A stretch of 24,712 nucleotides of DNA from a virus. Of the stretch, positions 15,049-22,325 are shown piece by piece (within the stretch, counting starts at the first letter, position 1; each line of letters begins with the position of its first letter). The notes under the pieces were generated by a model. The model made no database searches, was not told where the DNA came from, and saw only the letters and a program-made list of their open reading frames with translations. The stretch spans positions 1 to 24,712 of the IMG/VR virus record IMGVR_UViG_3300042924_002546; one strand, 5' to 3'. The translations under genes were made by a program, and so were the position numbers.

Positions 15049-15131
15049 GGTGAAAACTCCTAAATTGATTTACGGTGCGGGCGTAACCCAATGCGCCTTA
15101 GGCGTAACCTTTAAGCGCTAACGGTTACATA
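15049..15131 (-). promoter_or_regulatory. Capsid gene leader with repeats
   Basis: The 83 nt between scaffold and capsid genes contain GGTTACGCC twice on the minus strand (15109-15101 and 15088-15080). GTAACC 15128-15123 can pair with GGTTAC 15109-15104. CGCCTAAGGCG (around 15105-15095) is a self-complementary 11-mer. The TTACGCC copies also match the intron's 5' splice site. AGGAG at 15061-15057 is the ribosome-binding site. No terminator T-tract is present. Confidence 0.5.
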
Positions 15132-15827
15132 TTAAGCATTGTTTGCCGAAGCTTTCAAGCGTTCGTACAAATCACGGTCAGTCCGGTACAGCCGCGATTG
15201 CTCGGTCAGGTTGAAATGTTCACGCACAAACGGATTCTTGGTGCCTGCTGGTACTTCGTTTGATGTGGCACGAACGCCAACCGGTGCGCCTGAACCTTTG
15301 ATGGTCGGAGCCTTGAACAGATAGCCACGCTCATTCTTGAGCCGTTCCACCCACTGATCCATCGGAATCTCGTTGTAACCGTCAACGGCTACAGGGTTTC
15401 CGCTTTCATCCAGCTTGAGCTGATCACGAACCAAGCGCAGAGCATCGTGTGGATTGTGGGCGCCCTGTTCAGCAAGGATCGCAACAACGCGATTATCAAG
15501 CTGATTAACAGTGAGCTTTGACTCAAGTTCAGAGATGCGGCGCTTATATCCTTCCTCGCGCTCTTGAAATTGTTGAGCGTATTGCTTCAGGGCCTCATCG
15601 TATTTGCCCTTCGATTCCAGCTCCTCCTGTTCCTTGCGCCGCTTGAAATCCAGAAGCTCCTGAACATCAATACCATCAGGCAATGCAGGTGCCTTTTCCT
15701 TTTGATCTTTGAGTTTGCCAATCAGCTCAAAGTTTTTACGCTCCAAACCTTCGATGCTGCGCTTGAGCTTTCCCAGCTCATCACCATTTGCAGTCTGCGT
15801 AGCTTCCTGCAGTTGTTCGTCGGACAT
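15132..15827 (-). CDS. Capsid scaffolding protein, 231 aa
   Basis: The gene lies directly upstream of the capsid gene on the same strand. The protein is highly charged: MSDEQLQEATQTANGDELGK, then about residues 18-110 of coiled-coil type (LKRSIEGLERKNFELIGKLK, YAQQFQEREEGYKRRISELE). The C-terminal part has HNPHDALRLVRDQLKLDESG, a block typical of phage scaffolds of the gp11-like group, and YLFKAPTIKGSGAPV. It ends REHFNLTEQSRLYRTDRDLY, a basic helix that would bind the coat protein. Scaffold proteins shape the procapsid and are released before packaging. No protease is found nearby, so removal without cleavage is possible. Confidence 0.9.
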   Translation of the reverse strand: MSDEQLQEATQTANGDELGKLKRSIEGLERKNFELIGKLKDQKEKAPALPDGIDVQELLDFKRRKEQEELESKGKYDEALKQYAQQFQEREEGYKRRISELESKLTVNQLDNRVVAILAEQGAHNPHDALRLVRDQLKLDESGNPVAVDGYNEIPMDQWVERLKNERGYLFKAPTIKGSGAPVGVRATSNEVPAGTKNPFVREHFNLTEQSRLYRTDRDLYERLKASANNA

Positions 15828-15884
15828 TGTGACCCGTAGGGTTTACCAGCAAACTGTATAAGTAAAAGATGCTTTTTGCACGTC

Positions 15885-16079
15885 ATGTCCCGGCGCGAAT
15901 GGGATACACCGGTACGTGGCCCATGGAATCCGATCATTCACCACTGTTTGAAGGCGGTGGATCTGCACATGATGGAATACCTGGCAACCGGTGATCCGTG
16001 GCACGCAAGGAATGCCCAGGCACTACGGGCTTACGTGAGCTGCCTTAAAGATTGGATCCACAAACAAGAACAGAGCTAG
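15885..16079 (+). CDS. Small conserved-looking protein on the opposite strand, 64 aa
   Basis: I take ATG 15885 as start; a TTG nine bases upstream is the only earlier choice. The protein reads MSRREWDTPVRGPWNPIIHH, then LKAVDLHMMEYLATGDPWHA and ends LRAYVSCLKDWIHKQEQS. It is amphipathic helical and has His residues in HHC and DLH, with no membrane segment. It is the only plus-strand gene between scaffold and the small-protein cluster, and it runs toward a minus-strand gene so that the two stop codons overlap in the palindrome GAGCTAGCTC. A TATAAG at 15857-15862 could be a -10 element. I recall similar small proteins in cyanobacterial phages, but the function is unknown. Confidence 0.6.
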   Translation: MSRREWDTPVRGPWNPIIHHCLKAVDLHMMEYLATGDPWHARNAQALRAYVSCLKDWIHKQEQS

Positions 16080-16351
16080 CTCCACTTGCTGCGGTCAGCC
16101 CAGAATGCAGCAGACATCTTGCCCTTGGCAATGTTCTCAGCGTGGCGAGCCTTAAATGATGCCCTTCGTGTTTTGTCTGCTGCCGATTCTGATTTTCGTG
16201 GTGGTGAGCCTGATACGCCCTGCTGACCGAACCTGATCAGTTTTACCTTGTCGCCTTCCTTGGCCAAGACGACGTGGGATTTGGTCGGATGATCCGGCGT
16301 GCGCTTGGGCTTGTTGTAACCCTCAAACTTTTCGCCGCGATATTCAATCAT
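16076..16351 (-). CDS. Conserved phage protein, DUF6321-like, 91 aa
   Basis: The start ATG 16351 overlaps the stop of the upstream gene. The protein begins MIEYRGEKFEGYNKPKRTPD and has SHVVLAKEGDKVKLIRFGQQ followed by GVSGSP, then RRASFKARHAENIAKGKMSA and a C-terminal WADRSKW. This arrangement matches a family common in phage head gene clusters, which I believe is the one listed as DUF6321. It is basic and probably DNA or capsid associated, but its function is not established. Its stop shares a palindrome with the converging plus-strand gene. Confidence 0.8.
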   Translation of the reverse strand: MIEYRGEKFEGYNKPKRTPDHPTKSHVVLAKEGDKVKLIRFGQQGVSGSPPRKSESAADKTRRASFKARHAENIAKGKMSAAFWADRSKWS

Positions 16352-16532
16352 CGTCTTCCTCTTCGTCGTCGTTGTCGGTACAGGTGATTACTTCAACGCC
16401 TTCAGCAAGACGACCCATCAAAGCGCCGAGGCTTTCAGGTGTGCTTGGCACTGGGAAAAGGAAGCGGCCCTCAATCAAGCCATCAGAACACTTCAAGTAG
16501 CTGCAGCTTCCTTCCCAGATTTTGCCCTTCAT
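16344..16532 (-). CDS. Small acidic-tailed protein, 62 aa
   Basis: The frame starts at ATG 16532, overlapping the upstream stop as ATGA, and ends overlapping the next gene by eight bases. The protein is MKGKIWEGSCSYLKCSDGLI, then EGRFLFPVPSTPESLGALMG and a tail DNDDEEEDDD. Two Cys residues sit near the N-terminus (SCSYLKC). The acidic tail could mimic DNA or bind a basic partner such as its lysine-rich neighbours; this is speculation. I do not recognise a family. Tight packing in the cluster supports a real gene. Confidence 0.65.
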   Translation of the reverse strand: MKGKIWEGSCSYLKCSDGLIEGRFLFPVPSTPESLGALMGRLAEGVEVITCTDNDDEEEDDD

Positions 16533-16696
16533 TTTTTGGGCTTCCGTTTTTTGGCGGTTTTAGCAGCAGCCTTGAAGGCGCCAGCTTCAGGGTAGTCAGC
16601 TTCGCCGCGACGCGCTTTGCGTTCCTTGGAGCCTTCCTCCATCCGCTTGCGTTTGGCGTTGATTGAGTCGTACAAGCCCGGTTTTTTTGGTGCCAT
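16529..16696 (-). CDS. Small basic phage protein, 55 aa
   Basis: ATG 16696 overlaps the upstream stop as TGATG, and the TGA overlaps the next start as ATGA. The protein reads MAPKKPGLYDSINAKRKRME, then EGSKERKARRGEADYPEAGA and ends FKAAAKTAKKRKPKK. The N-terminal GLYxxINAKRKRxxxGS pattern occurs in small proteins of many phage head gene clusters. Its high lysine and arginine content suggests binding to nucleic acid or to an acidic partner. The function is unknown. Confidence 0.75.
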   Translation of the reverse strand: MAPKKPGLYDSINAKRKRMEEGSKERKARRGEADYPEAGAFKAAAKTAKKRKPKK

Positions 16697-16881
16697 CACT
16701 TTTTACCTTTGGGCTTACGTGTTTTGCCGGCTTCGCTCAGTGCGATGGCGATTGCCTGCTTACGGCTTTTTACCTTTGGACCCTTGCCAGGGCCGGGCTT
16801 GCCGGATTGCAGAGTTCCTGCCTTGTATTCAGACATTACCTTCCCGATTTTCTTTTCGGCCTTGGTCGGCTTCTTTGCCAT
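16696..16881 (-). CDS. DUF6496-like small basic protein, 61 aa
   Basis: I choose ATG 16881 (MAKKPTKAEKKIGKVMSEYK); the open frame continues upstream only as a shadow of the preceding gene. The core AEKKIGKVMSEYKAGTLQSG and PKVKSRKQAIAIALSEAGK matches the short phage and bacterial family that I know as DUF6496. It is strongly basic with a Lys-rich tail. The gene overlaps the previous one by 53 nt and the next by TGATG. A role in DNA compaction or head maturation is possible but undemonstrated. Confidence 0.8.
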   Translation of the reverse strand: MAKKPTKAEKKIGKVMSEYKAGTLQSGKPGPGKGPKVKSRKQAIAIALSEAGKTRKPKGKK

Positions 16882-17041
16882 GACGCCATTCGGTAACTGC
16901 AACCAATTTAGTGGCCAGATCAAAAGTAAACCAGCCTTCATTGGTGTAGATGGCATTGATCCACGTTTCGCCAACTAAGGCTTCTACAAGATCACTGGAA
17001 ACGTAACCGTCCTTGAAGTGTTTAAGGCTCGGGTTTTCCAT
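16829..17041 (-). CDS. Hypothetical protein, 70 aa
   Basis: The start ATG 17041 lies 20 nt inside the end of the minor head gene. The protein begins MENPSLKHFKDGYVSSDLVE and continues ALVGETWINAIYTNEGWFTF then DLATKLVAVTEWRHGKEADQ. The first two thirds look like a small alpha-beta domain; the last 20 residues are charged and overlap the DUF6496-like gene in another frame. The GYVSSDLVEAL segment loosely recalls KTSC-type domains, but the later pattern does not fit, so I leave it unnamed. Confidence 0.65.
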   Translation of the reverse strand: MENPSLKHFKDGYVSSDLVEALVGETWINAIYTNEGWFTFDLATKLVAVTEWRHGKEADQGRKENREGNV

Positions 17042-18326
17042 ACCTTTGCTGCAACTGTTTCAGGCTAACTTCGCTGCCGTCTTCACGTACAAAGCGGGAC
17101 AGGGCGCCTTCAGGGCCATATTTTTCTAACAGCATTGTGTAATAAGGCTGCTTGCTACCAAAGATTTCGCGTTGCACTTCGGGGCGATCACGCAACCATT
17201 GCGCATAGTTGGTGTCCGCTGAAACCTGACCGCCTTCTGATGCACGCCTTGCTGGGCCGATTACTTCCTCTGGTGGCCGCAGGCCAAGGGCGCGGTAATC
17301 AATGACAGGAATTGTGGTACTGCGGCAATTGAAATGAACAGGAGGAGTCGGGCCATCGCCATATTTGAATGTTTTGCCGTCAAGGCTGCGGCAGATCGCT
17401 GAGGTGCGGCTGTCGAGCGTGGCAAGGTATTGATACTTTTGCGTTACGTCTTGATTGGCTTTGTATACCTGCTGGCTTGCTTCATTGGCCACCTGCTGCA
17501 CGCTCGTGCGAACAACGGTTAAAACCTGATGATCAGCCACGCGGGTTAGTTCGCCACCGGCCAATGCTTGCTGTCGCGCTGTCTTGGCAAGCTGCCCAAA
17601 CTCAAGGCTTCCAACCATGCGCCGTGCAATCTGCGGTGTTGGTTCGCCGGAAAGAATGCCAGTGCGAACAATGGCGTTAAACCGCTGCGCTTGAGATTCG
17701 GCTAGGCCGCGAAACGCCTTCTGCACGACTTCACCATTAGGCAAAGTTATTGATGACCCTTGAGCTGCCGTCAGGTTGAAGCCACCAGTGCCAGGCAAGG
17801 TGAAATTCAAATCGGTCGGATCAACACTGGCGACACTGGCTGCAAAGTTCGGTGCCACCTCAACTGTGTTAACAGCCTGCTGAGCCACAACGCTCGGTTC
17901 AATGCCGCGGCCACCAACTTCGCCACCGGCAACAGCTAGGCGTAATTGCTCAGTGACAAATTCAGTTTGCAATTCAGCCAAGCCCTGCAGTTCGCGTGAG
18001 GCATAAGCAGTGCTGCGATCCGCCCAGTTGTCTAACGAATCTTTCAGCTGAGCAAGAATGACGCGAAGACGCTGAGCCTGCACAGATGAAGGGCTGACAA
18101 TGCCTGCGCCTGCTGTGGCCTCGCCAAAATCAATGCGTTTCAGGTCATCTACAGCGCTGAGAATGATCGCGTTGTAATCACGGACGATCTGTTTGGCGAC
18201 AGCATTACTGAAGCGATTCAGATCAATGGCATTGCGATAAATGTTGGCAACAGGATTACTGCGGTCAATCTTCCGCTTGAATTGCTCAACGTTGAGCAGG
18301 CGAGGTGTAACGCCTGATTGCGTCAT
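17022..18326 (-). CDS. Minor head protein, SPP1 gp7 / Mu F-like, 434 aa
   Basis: The gene follows portal with an ATGA overlap. The N-terminal half is helical (FKRKIDRSNPVANIYRNAID). The C-terminal half holds the gp7/F domain: LTRVADHQVLTVVRTSVQQV, then YLATLDSRTSAICRSLDGKT and PPVHFNCRSTTIPV. TSxxCRxxDG and the HxxCRxxxxP block are the conserved Cys/His features of this family. Such proteins are injected or sit near the portal and help head assembly and DNA entry. Residues after 350 (ARRASEGGQVSADTNYAQWL) match the usual C-terminal extension. Confidence 0.92.
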   Translation of the reverse strand: MTQSGVTPRLLNVEQFKRKIDRSNPVANIYRNAIDLNRFSNAVAKQIVRDYNAIILSAVDDLKRIDFGEATAGAGIVSPSSVQAQRLRVILAQLKDSLDNWADRSTAYASRELQGLAELQTEFVTEQLRLAVAGGEVGGRGIEPSVVAQQAVNTVEVAPNFAASVASVDPTDLNFTLPGTGGFNLTAAQGSSITLPNGEVVQKAFRGLAESQAQRFNAIVRTGILSGEPTPQIARRMVGSLEFGQLAKTARQQALAGGELTRVADHQVLTVVRTSVQQVANEASQQVYKANQDVTQKYQYLATLDSRTSAICRSLDGKTFKYGDGPTPPVHFNCRSTTIPVIDYRALGLRPPEEVIGPARRASEGGQVSADTNYAQWLRDRPEVQREIFGSKQPYYTMLLEKYGPEGALSRFVREDGSEVSLKQLQQRYGKPEP

Positions 18327-19807
18327 TGCATTTCATCGTCGAGGCTTTGACCGTCTGGCGTTTCTTCGCCCATCACATCTTCGGAGCCAAGATTTTCAGG
18401 GCCGCCAATTTCAATCAGACCACCGGATTGCGTGGCTTCTAGTTCTTCCTCAACGTCGAAATCATCGCCAAGTACTTCACCTTGAGCAAGTTGATCGAGC
18501 AATGTCTTTTGACTGATCACACCAGCGGTATAGGTCTGCAGCAGTGCAGTAATTTCCGCCGGCTCAAGACGTGCGCCGATGAAATCACGGTTGACGTAGC
18601 TGCTACCAGATTGAGCTTGGCCAAGGTAATCAGCGTGATACCGCAGGCAATTGTCGATCAGGTCTTGCACCTGCTGAGCAATCACCATCATTGTGGAATC
18701 GCCTTGGCTGCGATCGATTCGTTTTGCCTCGGCAGTTTCAGCGCTTAGCTTCTGGCCCAGCACGGCAGACAGGCCAAGTTCATTGATCTGCATCTCAAGC
18801 TGCTTGAGCCGATCAAACTGCGAACGGAAGCTGTTGCCGCTCGGTTCAATGTATTCAGCACGGCCCTCAGATGGGAATGCAATCGCTTCACCGGGACCGG
18901 CGCTAACTTCCTCGGCGCTAAATGAAAAGCCAAAGAACGCCAGCATGGGCACCGCTGAGATGTGAAGCATGTTGTCCAAATCGCTTTGGATCTGATACGT
19001 CTTCAGGTTCAGCTCAGCAATATCTTCCAACGGCGGGCGAGATTCAAGCAGGCCAACGCGATTGGAGTAGGCAACGGAAAAGGGAATGTAATCAAGGCTG
19101 GTGGTTCCTTCGGCTACCTGCTCAAAACTGCCGCGTGTGTCGTCCTGACGGAACAATGCGTAAGAACCTGGCTTCAGGACTCTGACCTGTTGGATTTCCT
19201 TTTCGCCATATTCCCCGTCAGCAATAGTGACCTGCTCCATCAAGCGGAGTTGTGTTAGCTGCTGTGCTCCGTTGATGATTTCAGAGCGCCATCCAAGTAT
19301 GTCTCTTGGCGTGTAAGTACACCAATAAGGGCGAAGCTGTGAAACATCAGTAATGTTCTGAATTTCGCTGTCGTCTTGGGTTGGGAAATCAACAAGCACG
19401 CCAACGTGGCCGTAACGCACCATTTTGCGGGCCAGTTCGTAGATGTAAATGTTCAGGTCATTGCCCTGAAGGTCTACATCGAAAAGCTGCTCACGAATTA
19501 CATCGGGTACGTCATCGAGACGCACCGGCTTACGGGTCAACATGCCCGCCAGCATCCGCTCTAGCCGCTGGTAATAAGGCGGGCAAACTGATCGAGCCAG
19601 GCGGTTGTCGTAGCTTTCGTCTTGCTCGCGTGGTTCCTGTGGCAGGTAACGACGATGCTTACGCCGCATTCCATAAGTGCCGTGCAGCAGATCTTCGATC
19701 AGGATCCAATGGGCTTCCTGTGCCTGCCATGCAGCATTGGGATCTTGAACCTGCGTGGCTTTGCGCGCCAGATTCCGGTCATAGTGCCTGAAACCGGTGT
19801 ACGTCAT
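18323..19807 (-). CDS. Portal protein, DUF4055-like, 494 aa
   Basis: The protein begins MTYTGFRHYDRNLARKATQV and has the helical and mixed segments of portal proteins: GTYGMRRKHRRYLPQEPREQ, RLERMLAGMLTRKPVRLDDV and YELARKMVRYGHVGVLVDFP. The middle includes LRPYWCTYTPRDILGWRSEI, and the crown-like C-terminus has SAETAEAKRIDRSQGDSTMM. Length and motifs fit the DUF4055 portal group. It forms the 12-subunit ring at the head vertex through which DNA is packaged. The 123 nt upstream (19808-19930) contain no gene that I can support. Confidence 0.92.
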   Translation of the reverse strand: MTYTGFRHYDRNLARKATQVQDPNAAWQAQEAHWILIEDLLHGTYGMRRKHRRYLPQEPREQDESYDNRLARSVCPPYYQRLERMLAGMLTRKPVRLDDVPDVIREQLFDVDLQGNDLNIYIYELARKMVRYGHVGVLVDFPTQDDSEIQNITDVSQLRPYWCTYTPRDILGWRSEIINGAQQLTQLRLMEQVTIADGEYGEKEIQQVRVLKPGSYALFRQDDTRGSFEQVAEGTTSLDYIPFSVAYSNRVGLLESRPPLEDIAELNLKTYQIQSDLDNMLHISAVPMLAFFGFSFSAEEVSAGPGEAIAFPSEGRAEYIEPSGNSFRSQFDRLKQLEMQINELGLSAVLGQKLSAETAEAKRIDRSQGDSTMMVIAQQVQDLIDNCLRYHADYLGQAQSGSSYVNRDFIGARLEPAEITALLQTYTAGVISQKTLLDQLAQGEVLGDDFDVEEELEATQSGGLIEIGGPENLGSEDVMGEETPDGQSLDDEMQ

Positions 19808-19930
19808 CTTTTGCGCCTAGCCATGCACAAATTCTATGGCTCTAGGTTAATCGTGAATGATGGCCGGGCCTCCGAACAGCCACACGCTGCGTTCAACCTT
19901 ACGGAAAGAACAGACCCGGCAGGTCAAAGT

Positions 19931-20119
19931 TTATTCGGCCTGATCAGCGCGAACAATTTCATCCTCTAGGGCGTCGCCAGCTTCATCAAAGTCGTTGTCG
20001 TATAGCCATTGCTGAATGGCTGTGAGCATGGCGGATGCGGCTTGGCTGAAATCGTAAGAGCCGTCGTCTTGGACGGAATCAAAGGCGGCTTCCAGATCGT
20101 GCCAGAGGGGTGCGGACAT
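19931..20119 (-). CDS. Small acidic protein, 62 aa
   Basis: ATG 20119 gives MSAPLWHDLEAAFDSVQDDG, SYDFSQAASAMLTAIQQWLY and an acidic end DEAGDALEDEIVRADQAE. The longer frame from TTG 20173 would overlap the upstream gene, and its extra residues copy that gene's DNA in another frame, so I prefer ATG. No Shine-Dalgarno sequence is clear. The protein looks helical and acidic. It lies between terminase and portal with no recognised domain; small genes of this sort occur in cyanobacterial phages. Confidence 0.65.
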   Translation of the reverse strand: MSAPLWHDLEAAFDSVQDDGSYDFSQAASAMLTAIQQWLYDNDFDEAGDALEDEIVRADQAE

Positions 20120-20150
20120 AAGGAAAAGCACGGCCACCGGAATCTTATTG

Positions 20151-20381
20151 CTACGAGGCGTAAAAATCGCCAAGCTTCAACGGGTAGCCATACTCGTCGA
20201 CTTCAAGTACGCAAGGTTTTGCGTCGAGCAATTCCTTTTCATGCTGGTCGTAGCCCCACTGAGCAGCGCACCAAGCAACGTGCATCTCCTCGGGGCTCAC
20301 TTCGCCAAGATCGCCGCCGTAATACTCCCGTAGCCACTGCCTTACCAGCTCCGGCGGTGGGGTTATGGGGTGTTGTGTCAT
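20151..20381 (-). CDS. HPITPPPELV family small protein, 76 aa
   Basis: The start ATG 20381 is chosen because MTQHPITPPPELVRQWLREY is a start I recall from many small proteins of Synechococcus and Prochlorococcus phages; the upstream part of the frame is a terminator-like hairpin. The rest reads GEVSPEEMHVAWCAAQWGYD and CVLEVDEYGYPLKLGDFYAS. GAGGG lies eight bases upstream, inside the hairpin. The function is unknown. Its presence is one reason to suspect a cyanobacterial host. Confidence 0.78.
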   Translation of the reverse strand: MTQHPITPPPELVRQWLREYYGGDLGEVSPEEMHVAWCAAQWGYDQHEKELLDAKPCVLEVDEYGYPLKLGDFYAS

Positions 20382-20404
20382 AAGAAAAAGCCCTCGAAGG
20401 GGCC
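20382..20404 (-). promoter_or_regulatory. Terminator-like hairpin covering a ribosome-binding site
   Basis: Minus-strand GCCC and GGGC enclose CTTCGA and are followed by TTTTTC. The stem is only four pairs, so termination may be weak. GAGGG on its 3' arm is the best ribosome-binding site of the next gene, whose ATG follows the T-tract by three bases. A second inverted repeat, GGTTG/CAACC, lies at 20410-20425. Confidence 0.5.
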
Positions 20405-20533
20405 AAATAGGTTGCCGGGCCAACCGGCGGAGCGGGCTTATTCAGGCCCTGTTGCGCTCGGGTTTAACGGCCTCGTGTGCGCTGTTCGGCCGGCGGTTGA
20501 GTTTTGCGAGTGAGCCGCTCCCCTCGTATTGAG

Positions 20534-20542
20534 AGTATACCC
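20534..20542 (-). promoter_or_regulatory. Candidate -10 element GGGTATACT
   Basis: TATACT on the minus strand lies just after the terminase stop, in the gap before the 76-aa gene. A convincing -35 is absent. The same 9-mer GGGTATACT occurs upstream of the small HNH gene on the plus strand, which is the main reason to record it. Confidence 0.3.
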
Positions 20543-20550
20543 CATGATGA

Positions 20551-21876
20551 TCAATACAGCCTGATGCCCGTGCCCTTGCCGGCGTTCGCGTACAGCGGGT
20601 TGTACTCAGACATGACCAAATACCCCAGGCCATCCGTCCAGTGCTCGATCCCAGCCGATTTGTCGATCACATAATCATCGGCGCCCTGCTTGTACGTCAC
20701 ATTGCGCAGCGCCTTGATCGTGTTCTTGCAGCGTGGATGGATGAACAGGCGCACTTGGCCGTTGGCGTTGCGGATCAGGCTGTTGGTGGCGTTGATCTTG
20801 TCCTTCACTGCCCAGGGCGCCTTGGGGCTGACGCAGCCAAGCCCGTACTGACGAATGATCTCGTGATCAGTGCGGCCAGCCGACGAAGTTTTACGGGCGC
20901 TACCGGTGGGATCCGGGTAGGCGATCAGCTTTCGATCCCTGAACCGCTCACGCAGCATGGCGCACACCTCATCGGTGTTGGTCTGCGTTACGGACACCTC
21001 ATCCCATATATGCAGTGTGTCGCCCACGCGGCTACCGAGCACACCGGCCAGCACACTCACGTTGAAGTCAGTGCCCCACAGGATGGGACCGCCGGTATCG
21101 CGGACGGTATCGGAAATGTTGTCGTCGCTGAAATCGGGGTAGACACGGCCCGACAGGGTTTCAAAGCTGGCTAGGTATTCCTGGCGAAAGGTGCGGTCGT
21201 CGAGCGTGCGGCGTGCAGCTTCAACCTCATCCTCAGGAACGTTGCCGCCTTGAATCGTGGTGAAGCTAAAGGTTGACCAGTCCGGCTGATCCCCCGCTTG
21301 TTCCCATAGGTCGTGAAACCAGTTCAGGCCAGCGGGCGTCGTGATGAACCATGCCGGGCCACCTTGATCAGACAGGGCCGGGCGCAGCACCATCTCCCAT
21401 GCTTCCTGCTTGACGTATGCGGCTTCGTCAACGATCAGGCTGCTGAGCGAAACACCACGCAGGGCATCGGCGGATTCGGCGCCTTTTAGGGCGATCACAC
21501 TGCCATTGCTTAATTCAACGGACAGTTCGGATTCGTTTTTCCTGGCAAACATTTCGGGCGGCACCATGGCACGAAGCTGGCGCCATGCAATTTGTTTTGC
21601 CGATTTGTAGGTTTGCGTTACGTACCAGTTCAGGCTGCCGGGGTGCTCAATGGCCCAGGCGACCAGGCGGCTGATGCAAAGGTATGTTTTGCCAAAGCGG
21701 CGGCCAGAACACAGCAGCTTGAAACGCTCAGGTGCATCCCATACCTGACGTTGCGGACCGGTCAGACCTTGATAGAGCTGCTCAGCGAAGGGCAGCCAGT
21801 CTTTCTGATTTTGAAGGTCTGCCGGGATGACCGGTTCAAGCAGGAAGCCACCAGGGGCATTGGCAAGCAGGCTCAA
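20551..21876 (-). CDS. terL: Terminase large subunit, 441 aa
   Basis: The packaging motor and nuclease. Walker A is CSGRRFGKT (56-64), Walker B is LIVDEAAY (147-154, D150 and E151), and the coupling motif is TTPAG (179-183). The C-terminal RNase H-like nuclease has WGTDFN with its first metal-binding Asp, then YPDPTG and, near the end, HWTDGLGYLVM. The start is TTG 21876, overlapping the TerS stop as TTGA, so the two subunits are probably coupled. The length and motif order fit large terminases of siphophages. Confidence 0.96.
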   Translation of the reverse strand: MSLLANAPGGFLLEPVIPADLQNQKDWLPFAEQLYQGLTGPQRQVWDAPERFKLLCSGRRFGKTYLCISRLVAWAIEHPGSLNWYVTQTYKSAKQIAWRQLRAMVPPEMFARKNESELSVELSNGSVIALKGAESADALRGVSLSSLIVDEAAYVKQEAWEMVLRPALSDQGGPAWFITTPAGLNWFHDLWEQAGDQPDWSTFSFTTIQGGNVPEDEVEAARRTLDDRTFRQEYLASFETLSGRVYPDFSDDNISDTVRDTGGPILWGTDFNVSVLAGVLGSRVGDTLHIWDEVSVTQTNTDEVCAMLRERFRDRKLIAYPDPTGSARKTSSAGRTDHEIIRQYGLGCVSPKAPWAVKDKINATNSLIRNANGQVRLFIHPRCKNTIKALRNVTYKQGADDYVIDKSAGIEHWTDGLGYLVMSEYNPLYANAGKGTGIRLY

Positions 21877-22190
21877 ATTTCAAGGCCGATCAGTTTGGCT
21901 TGGAGCTGGATGGCGTTTAGGGCGACTTGGGTTTGCCCACGCTTATAGGCGGACTGTTCGTAGGTGCGAGCACGACCCAGGGCTTCGGCAATCCATGAAG
22001 GTCGGGTCATGGCTGCATCTTCTTCTAGGCGAATTCTGGCGCGTTGAATGTATTCATCAACTTGACGCGGAGTGATATTCCATTGTTTCGATCCGAATTG
22101 AACAATTTGACCACGCGATTGTCCTTCGGTCAAAAGACCGTAAATAGTGTCAACACGGAAGTTGACTTCGGCAGCGGTTGAACGCGCCAA
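21873..22190 (-). CDS. terS: Terminase small subunit, about 105 aa
   Basis: The open frame is much longer (to 22559) but its upstream part overlaps the plus-strand replication gene and looks non-coding. I choose TTG 22190, giving MARSTAAEVNFRVDTIYGLL, a start that I recall from cyanophage TerS proteins. The body has FGSKQWNITPRQVDEYIQRA, a helix-turn-helix-like DNA-binding part, followed by a helical RTYEQSAYKRGQTQVALNAI that would mediate oligomerisation. TerS recognises viral DNA at the packaging site and brings TerL. No Shine-Dalgarno sequence is visible, so the start is uncertain. Confidence 0.82.
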   Translation of the reverse strand: MARSTAAEVNFRVDTIYGLLTEGQSRGQIVQFGSKQWNITPRQVDEYIQRARIRLEEDAAMTRPSWIAEALGRARTYEQSAYKRGQTQVALNAIQLQAKLIGLEI

Positions 22191-22246
22191 TGTTGCAGAA
22201 AAACGAATGAATAAAGGATAAACCCAAAACGAGAGAATGGCGAGGA

Positions 22247-22268
22247 TGAGACGCGGGTGAGACGGGCG
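22247..22268. repeat. Adjacent 11-bp tandem repeats upstream of terS
   Basis: TGAGACGCGGG (22247-22257) is followed at once by TGAGACGGGCG (22258-22268). The pair lies in the divergent gap between TerS and the replication-like gene. Such iterons may bind TerS, a repressor or a replication protein. Confidence 0.5.
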
Positions 22269-22269
22269 A

Positions 22270-22284
22270 GCCTGTGGAAAACCT
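22270..22284 (-). other. DnaA-box-like site, copy 1
   Basis: The minus strand contains TTTTCCACA, the DnaA box described for cyanobacteria. It sits within the 15-mer gcctgtggaaaacct (plus strand), which also occurs at 22745-22759. Copy 1 lies in the divergent intergenic region beside the tandem repeat. Confidence 0.4.
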
Positions 22285-22304
22285 TGCCGAAATAAAGGTG
22301 TTAT

Positions 22305-22324
22305 GGGCTTGCCAGCCCGTTTTT
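22305..22324 (+). terminator. Terminator-like hairpin in the replication gene leader
   Basis: GGGCT (22305-22309), loop TGCC and AGCCC (22314-22318) are followed by GTTTTT. It lies upstream of the replication-like gene on the same strand and downstream of no plus-strand gene, so it may attenuate leader transcription. The stem is short. Confidence 0.5.
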
Positions 22325-22325
22325 C

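Noticed and set aside
16829-17041. KTSC domain in the 70-aa protein
   Set aside because: Only the GYVSSDLVEAL segment is similar; the later strands and conserved aromatic positions do not match.
20641-21174. 177-aa plus-strand open frame
   Set aside because: It is antisense to terL, which contains all terminase motifs.
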